From positions 1 through 8,666 of the forward strand of contig CAZMRK010000729.1 of the NCBI GenBank assembly GCA_964568355.1: a stretch of 8,666 bases of DNA, given 5' to 3'. The stretch is from JAJPJX01 sp964568355 (GTDB lineage Bacteria; Acidobacteriota; Terriglobia; Bryobacterales; Bryobacteraceae). How positions within the stretch are numbered: the first letter of the stretch is position 1; each line of letters opens with the position of its first letter. A program made the position numbers and the translations under genes. Shown one piece after another: positions 4,813 to 8,666 of this stretch. A model generated the notes under the pieces. The model had not been told where the DNA came from and searched no databases. It was given only the letters and a program-made list of their open reading frames with translations.

Positions 4813-6939
4813 TTAAGATAGTGAGGCGTGCCCGCGAAGACCGGAGAAAAACCAAAGAATTGCCCAAAGGAGCCATGCTCCCAGAGACGTCACGCCGCTG
4901 CCGATCAGGAGGGACGGCATAAACCGGAATCGTACGATATGCTTCCCTCCCGGCACAACAATACTCCGAAAAGCTCCGTTGCAAAGATAAATCGGCACCT
5001 CCCGCCCATCGATAAACGCGCGCCAGCCGGGATAGTGCATTTCGGAAGATGCTAAAAGCGCTGGTGAATGGACATCAACCGCAAGCTCGACGCGATTGAA
5101 TTGGTACGCTACCACCTGAACGGAGCCGGAGCCTCCTGGTTCTGGCAAAGCCCCGCGGGGGGCCTGCACAATCGCCTCGTCCGCCGGATGCCAGGATGGT
5201 TTGCGGATCCATGCCTGTGCTCGGGCAAGCGAACTCGCCGGCTCTGCTCGCGGCACAAAGTAGAACCGCGGCAGCGCATGGGGATTTTCATACAAGAGAT
5301 GCCCGGGCAGCTCTCTTGCAAGGCGGAACCCGCTATCGGCTAAAAGGCCGGCAGGGATGGGAATGCGCGAGAGTAAGTAGCGCACATTTAACGCTGACAG
5401 CATCGGAGCGGCCGGATCGTCGACCTGATAATATGCACCCCATCGCTCGCCCCGGCAAAAAGCAAGCCGCGTTTGCATATAGTAAGTCAATGCGAGGGGA
5501 TCATAACCGCCGCTTGTTGGAATCCCCGTGACCGGGGCGCTCTCCACCCAATCCAACGAATCGCGGTACGTATCGATCCGGTACGGAGGGTAGGCGGCAA
5601 GGGAGGCACGTCGCACCTCCTGAAGCAATTCCGCGTTGCCGTCGAATGCTCCCGCCGTGACGCCTGGCTCGGCCGCTATCGACTGCGCATTGAAGGGGCG
5701 GCCAGAGCTGACGGCGATCAGTTCGATCGCCGCTGCAATTACCACTCCCATGGCAAGCGTTGGCCGCAGCCGGAACCGCTGCAGGCCAAAACCCGCCAGC
5801 AGTGCAATGCTCAGCACGAAGACGGCGAGCCAGTGCTGCGGATACAATGGCCCTCGGATCTGCGGTGGCAGCAAAAGAAAGAATTGCCTGCCGATCGCGG
5901 TCGAATCGCCCATCATCGCCACCCCGGAAATAACCAGCAACACTGTCAGGACCGCGTTAAGTTTTGTCCTGATCGCGAAGATAGCCACTAAGGCCAGAAC
6001 GATTCCGATCAACCCGGAGTACAGGTACATGAAGGTGATTTCAAAGCGCCCGGAATACTTTCCCGGCTCCAGGATGTGAAACAGGTTGGGCCAGACAAGC
6101 GACGGCAATCCGGCAATGGGAATCCCACCACCAGTTCCGCGCCAATCTGCGCGGAACTGTCCAACACTCAATCCGGCCAACTGGACACCGGGAACCAGAA
6201 TGACCGCACTTAGGAACCAGGAAAAGACCATGGCGCCTGCCACAACCAGCAATGCTCGCGGAGAAAGTATCCGGGAAATCACCAGCAGCGCTGTAAGCCC
6301 GGCCAGGGCAAAATAGAGCACCAGGAGAAGAGGGGTAAAGCCAGCCAGTGTTGCCATCGCCAGGGCTCCACCGATCTCCAGGAATGCGCGTAGTGGCCTG
6401 CCGTGTTGGCAGTAGGCAAGGCCGCCGGCCATCACCGGCAGCCACGCTGCAGTCTCAACGGCGCCGATGTGCTCTGCCTGTGATGCGAAGTACGCGCCAA
6501 GAGCAAAGAGGATTCCAGTTAGTGAGGCTGCCTCGGCGTTCAACTCCCATCGCCTTCCGCACCAGAACGCAAAGACCGCCGCGGCGAGCACGTGCAATAC
6601 TAACTCCCACTCCATCAGTGCGGGTAAGTGGTGAATGCCTGTGATGGAGGCGATACAAACGGTAATGATTCTTGGCGGGTAAAAAAGCGCGGCCTGAATA
6701 TTGGCGGCAAAAGGGTGTCCACAATAGATGAAAGGATTCCACAGCGGCCATTCTCCGTGTTGAATCGCCCGGGCGGTCAGGAATGCCTGAGGGAGGCTAT
6801 ATCCTCGGAAGTCCCAGGGAAAAGTACACGTGAGTAGAAACAGCACCGCCCTATGGGATATGAGAACAGCCGCGAGGAGAGTAAGCAGCGGAAATAGGTA
6901 TGAACGCGTGTGGAAAGCACTGGAGCCCCGTCCCCTCAT
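4813..6939 (-). CDS. YfhO-like polytopic membrane protein (putative GT-C-type glycosyltransferase)
   Basis: 708 residues, somewhat shorter than typical YfhO proteins. YfhO relatives are integral membrane proteins of the GT-C glycosyltransferase type that use lipid-linked sugars to modify envelope polymers. A hydrophobic segment at about 13-38 leads into an exported loop with the family signature FPWDFRGY (Asp43, a candidate catalytic acid) and EWPLWNPFIYCGHPFAANIQ. About ten further hydrophobic segments follow (roughly 108-126, 135-155, 160-177, two within 186-222, 228-255, 302-324, 326-342, 368-386, 393-411). A soluble region spans 412-672, ending with HYPGWRAFIDGREVPIYL and VPGGKHIVRFRF, a beta-rich module also characteristic of the family. 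A final membrane helix covers about 677-698. ATG 6937-6939 is the first start after an in-frame TGA at 6946-6948; the ribosome site is weak. It stands alone, with its own promoter upstream and the palindrome region downstream. Donor and acceptor are unknown. Confidence 0.88.
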   Translation of the reverse strand: MRGRGSSAFHTRSYLFPLLTLLAAVLISHRAVLFLLTCTFPWDFRGYSLPQAFLTARAIQHGEWPLWNPFIYCGHPFAANIQAALFYPPRIITVCIASITGIHHLPALMEWELVLHVLAAAVFAFWCGRRWELNAEAASLTGILFALGAYFASQAEHIGAVETAAWLPVMAGGLAYCQHGRPLRAFLEIGGALAMATLAGFTPLLLVLYFALAGLTALLVISRILSPRALLVVAGAMVFSWFLSAVILVPGVQLAGLSVGQFRADWRGTGGGIPIAGLPSLVWPNLFHILEPGKYSGRFEITFMYLYSGLIGIVLALVAIFAIRTKLNAVLTVLLVISGVAMMGDSTAIGRQFFLLLPPQIRGPLYPQHWLAVFVLSIALLAGFGLQRFRLRPTLAMGVVIAAAIELIAVSSGRPFNAQSIAAEPGVTAGAFDGNAELLQEVRRASLAAYPPYRIDTYRDSLDWVESAPVTGIPTSGGYDPLALTYYMQTRLAFCRGERWGAYYQVDDPAAPMLSALNVRYLLSRIPIPAGLLADSGFRLARELPGHLLYENPHALPRFYFVPRAEPASSLARAQAWIRKPSWHPADEAIVQAPRGALPEPGGSGSVQVVAYQFNRVELAVDVHSPALLASSEMHYPGWRAFIDGREVPIYLCNGAFRSIVVPGGKHIVRFRFMPSLLIGSGVTSLGAWLLWAILWFFSGLRGHASLS

Positions 6940-7126
6940 GGAAACTCAACGTCCGGTCACTGAATGGTCTGATCACAGCCTTAGCTGTCCTTACACACTG
7001 CTTCATGCTTCTGCGCCACATTACAAGTGGGGCACTGCGGCAGGATGCGTTGCTGATTGGCTCAATATGCCGCACTGTCGCGAGATCGGGTGGCGAGGCT
7101 GCCGGCCGTTCTGCGCGTCCATCCTC

Positions 7127-7155
7127 AGAATAGCTCCGGAAAGACGCAGTTTCAA
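7127..7155 (-). promoter_or_regulatory. Sigma70-type promoter for the YfhO-like gene
   Basis: Read on the minus strand, TTGAAA (complement of 7150-7155, five of six consensus bases) is followed after exactly 17 bases by TATTCT (complement of 7127-7132, four of six). It lies just downstream of the terminator of the preceding gene and points at the YfhO-like gene. Predicted start of transcription is near 7120, giving a leader of about 180 bases. No riboswitch-like fold was recognised in that leader. Confidence 0.45.
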
Positions 7156-7181
7156 TTGTCAGGTTACTTGTTGATCGTGGC

Positions 7182-7212
7182 AAAAAAAAGGGGCGGCCCG
7201 GAAGGCCGCCCC
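7182..7212 (-). terminator. Strong intrinsic terminator after the barrel/Ig gene
   Basis: On the minus strand GGGGCGGCC (complement of 7204-7212), loop TTCCG, then GGCCGCCCC (complement of 7190-7198) form a perfect 9-bp GC-rich stem, followed at once by eight T residues (7182-7189). It starts 23 bases after the stop codon of the barrel/Ig gene and isolates it from the YfhO-like gene downstream on the same strand. Confidence 0.94.
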
Positions 7213-7235
7213 AACCCTCTAAGTAGGGTCTGCTT

Positions 7236-8633
7236 TTATCGGACAAAGACCGATAGCACTACCGACGTCGATCGGCCGTCTGCCGAGTGCGCGGTCAGCG
7301 TGTAGGTGCTATTGGTTGACGGGTACACCGTGATACTTCCGCTCGGATCGAGCGGACTGGAGGGAACTCCGTTGCCCGTGATCGTGACGGAAGTAGCGTT
7401 CTCCGTCCTCCAGCTCAGGACCACCGGTGACCCGGCAGCCGGCGAGTACTCTGGGCTGGACGTGAACGAGGCGATTCGCAGCGCGTTCGAACTCGAACTC
7501 CGCACGGTGACGGACACGGTTGTGGTCGTCTGCGTGCCATCCGCGCTGGTTGCCGTCAAGGTGTAGGTGGTGCTCGCAGTCGGCGTGACCGTCTGGCTGC
7601 CGCTCGCCGGCACCATACCGATGCCGCTGATCTGCACCGTCTGCGCGCCTTGCGTGTTCCAGGTCAACGTCGAGGACTCGCCCTGGTTGATCTGCGTCGG
7701 CGTAGCGTCAAACCGCAGGATCTGCGGTGCCGAGGAGGAGACCGTCACCACCGCTGTCGAGCTGATCGACTTGCCCCCGGCGGTAGCCGTCAAGGTGTAC
7801 TGTGTGGTTTGCGTCGGCATGACGTCCACGCTGCCCGATTTGGCGTCGACTGAGCCGACCGACGGGCTGATGCTCACCTGCTCGGCGTTATCCACCTGCC
7901 ACGACAGCGTCGATCTGCCGCCCGCGACAACCGTTGTGGGCGAAGCCGTAAAGCTGCCGATGTGCAGGTTGCTCCCTGCCGAGGTCGTCGAGACCGTCAC
8001 CCGCGCTGCCGACTGCTGCCCGTAGGGATTGTGTACGATCAGCCGGAACGAGTAGGTCTGGCCGGCGGCGGCTTCAAACGTCGCCCTCACCGTGTTGGCG
8101 CCGGACAGGCCGACTGCCGGTCCGCCGATCTGCGTCCACGCGTAGGTCAGCGTATCGCCATCCGGAGAGTACGAACCCGAGCCGTCCAACACCACCTGGC
8201 CGGCTGCCACGCCGATTTGGTCCGGTCCCGCATCGGCGACCGGAGCGCTGTGGCCTACCTTGCGCGTCAGAATTTCATACCGGATGCGGGGGATGTCCAC
8301 CGGAACCGGGCTCTTGAGGCCGGCGAATTCCTTAGGCCGCATGAAATTGCCGAACTGGAAGCCGAACACCACTCGTCCGCTATTCTTCGTGTTGAGGAAC
8401 GTTTCGTTCAAGCCCGCCTCCACGGTGAACGCGAATTCATCCGAAATGGGATGCACATAGCGCAGCATCCCGCCCGGCCGGTCCGCCTGTCCGTGGCTCT
8501 GCAGATAACCGATGTTGCCTTCCACGTAGGAGTTGCCGAACAGCCCCACCTGCGTGCTGACGCCCACCTGGTTGATCAGGCGCGCATAGGACTCGAGCAC
8601 CGAGCCCGGACCCAGTTGCGTCTGGCTCAACAC
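7236..8633 (-). CDS. Outer-membrane barrel remnant with PKD and three Ig-like domains, C-terminal part
   Basis: 465 residues if read from the GTG at 8631-8633. Residues about 20-105 alternate polar and hydrophobic residues with aromatic girdles (VGLFGNSYVEGNIGYL, GGMLRYVHPI, FAFTVEAGLNETFL, GRVVFGFQFGNFMRPKEF) and look like the last strands of an outer-membrane beta-barrel. Residues 129-216 form a PKD-type domain (PVADAGPDQIGVAAGQ, LDGSGSYSPDGDTLTYAW). Three tandem Ig-like domains follow at about 223-299, 302-379 and 384-465, each with a TLSW or VLSW type core strand and a YTLTA strand. There is no signal peptide at this N-terminus and no ribosome site before the GTG, so 465 residues cannot be the whole exported protein. 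The frame continues upstream past an in-frame TAG at 8643-8645. The likely role is a surface-displayed adhesive or structural protein. A strong terminator follows. Confidence 0.82.
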   Translation of the reverse strand: MLSQTQLGPGSVLESYARLINQVGVSTQVGLFGNSYVEGNIGYLQSHGQADRPGGMLRYVHPISDEFAFTVEAGLNETFLNTKNSGRVVFGFQFGNFMRPKEFAGLKSPVPVDIPRIRYEILTRKVGHSAPVADAGPDQIGVAAGQVVLDGSGSYSPDGDTLTYAWTQIGGPAVGLSGANTVRATFEAAAGQTYSFRLIVHNPYGQQSAARVTVSTTSAGSNLHIGSFTASPTTVVAGGRSTLSWQVDNAEQVSISPSVGSVDAKSGSVDVMPTQTTQYTLTATAGGKSISSTAVVTVSSSAPQILRFDATPTQINQGESSTLTWNTQGAQTVQISGIGMVPASGSQTVTPTASTTYTLTATSADGTQTTTTVSVTVRSSSSNALRIASFTSSPEYSPAAGSPVVLSWRTENATSVTITGNGVPSSPLDPSGSITVYPSTNSTYTLTAHSADGRSTSVVLSVFVR

Positions 8634-8642
8634 GGCTTCGTT

Positions 8643-8666
8643 CTAGAAGCCCTTCGTGCCGAAGAT
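8643..8666 (-). pseudogene. Upstream fragment of the barrel gene, ended by an in-frame TAG
   Basis: Immediately before the barrel/Ig reading frame, in the same frame, the minus strand reads Ile-Phe-Gly-Thr-Lys-Gly-Phe and then TAG. All seven codons end in C or G, as in real genes here, and the residues join smoothly to the following NEAVLSQTQLG. The simplest reading is one longer gene with a nonsense change; TTG to TAG would be a single base. A natural stop of a separate upstream gene, or a sequence error, cannot be excluded because the window ends at 8666. TAG is a normal stop here, as the YfiT-like gene ends with it. Confidence 0.42.

Noticed and set aside
5473..5991. 172-codon plus-strand frame inside the YfhO-like gene
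   Set aside because: It is antisense to a continuous 708-residue membrane protein with family signatures; no independent support.
7306..8025. Two plus-strand frames (86 and 152 codons) opposite the Ig-like domains
   Set aside because: They mirror the threonine/serine-rich Ig repeats and have valine-rich sequence without ribosome sites or domains.

Overview
The window is GC-rich, with tightly packed genes whose codons mostly end in G or C. The gene content suggests an Acidobacteria-type soil bacterium, close to the Solibacter/Bryobacter group. This is inferred from familiar protein types (a TolB-like plus TPR regulator with the family's characteristic N-terminal region, paired DinB-type proteins, an Ig/PKD-decorated outer-membrane barrel and a YfhO-like membrane protein) and not from a marker gene.

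Layout from left to right. The 3' end of ndk (nucleoside diphosphate kinase) runs off the left edge and ends in a strong hairpin terminator. A 601-residue cytoplasmic TolB-like/TPR protein follows on the same strand. Its 3' end overlaps by 35 bases the end of a convergent two-gene unit on the minus strand: a secreted kinesin-light-chain-type TPR protein (promoter-proximal) and a cytoplasmic YfiT-like DinB metalloprotein. Divergent from that unit, across 132 bases carrying a clear dyad, lies a second DinB protein, this one with a signal peptide. About 410 bases without a gene follow (4402-4812), filled with palindromes and inverted repeats. Beyond them, on the minus strand, is a 708-residue YfhO-like polytopic membrane protein with a recognisable promoter about 190 bases upstream of its start. 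The right end holds the C-terminal part of an outer-membrane barrel protein with one PKD and three Ig-like domains, followed by a textbook intrinsic terminator. Its reading frame is interrupted by an in-frame TAG at 8643-8645, close to the window edge.

How the genes relate. The clearest unit is the 2125-4401 cluster, where two DinB-superfamily proteins (one cytoplasmic, one exported) flank an exported TPR protein and share a divergent control region. The YfhO-like protein and the barrel protein both act at the envelope but appear to be separate transcription units. I see no RNA gene, CRISPR array, transposase or phage gene. No defence-like or clearly new multi-gene system is evident. The most informative oddities are the interrupted barrel gene, the palindrome cluster and the dyad between the DinB/TPR genes.
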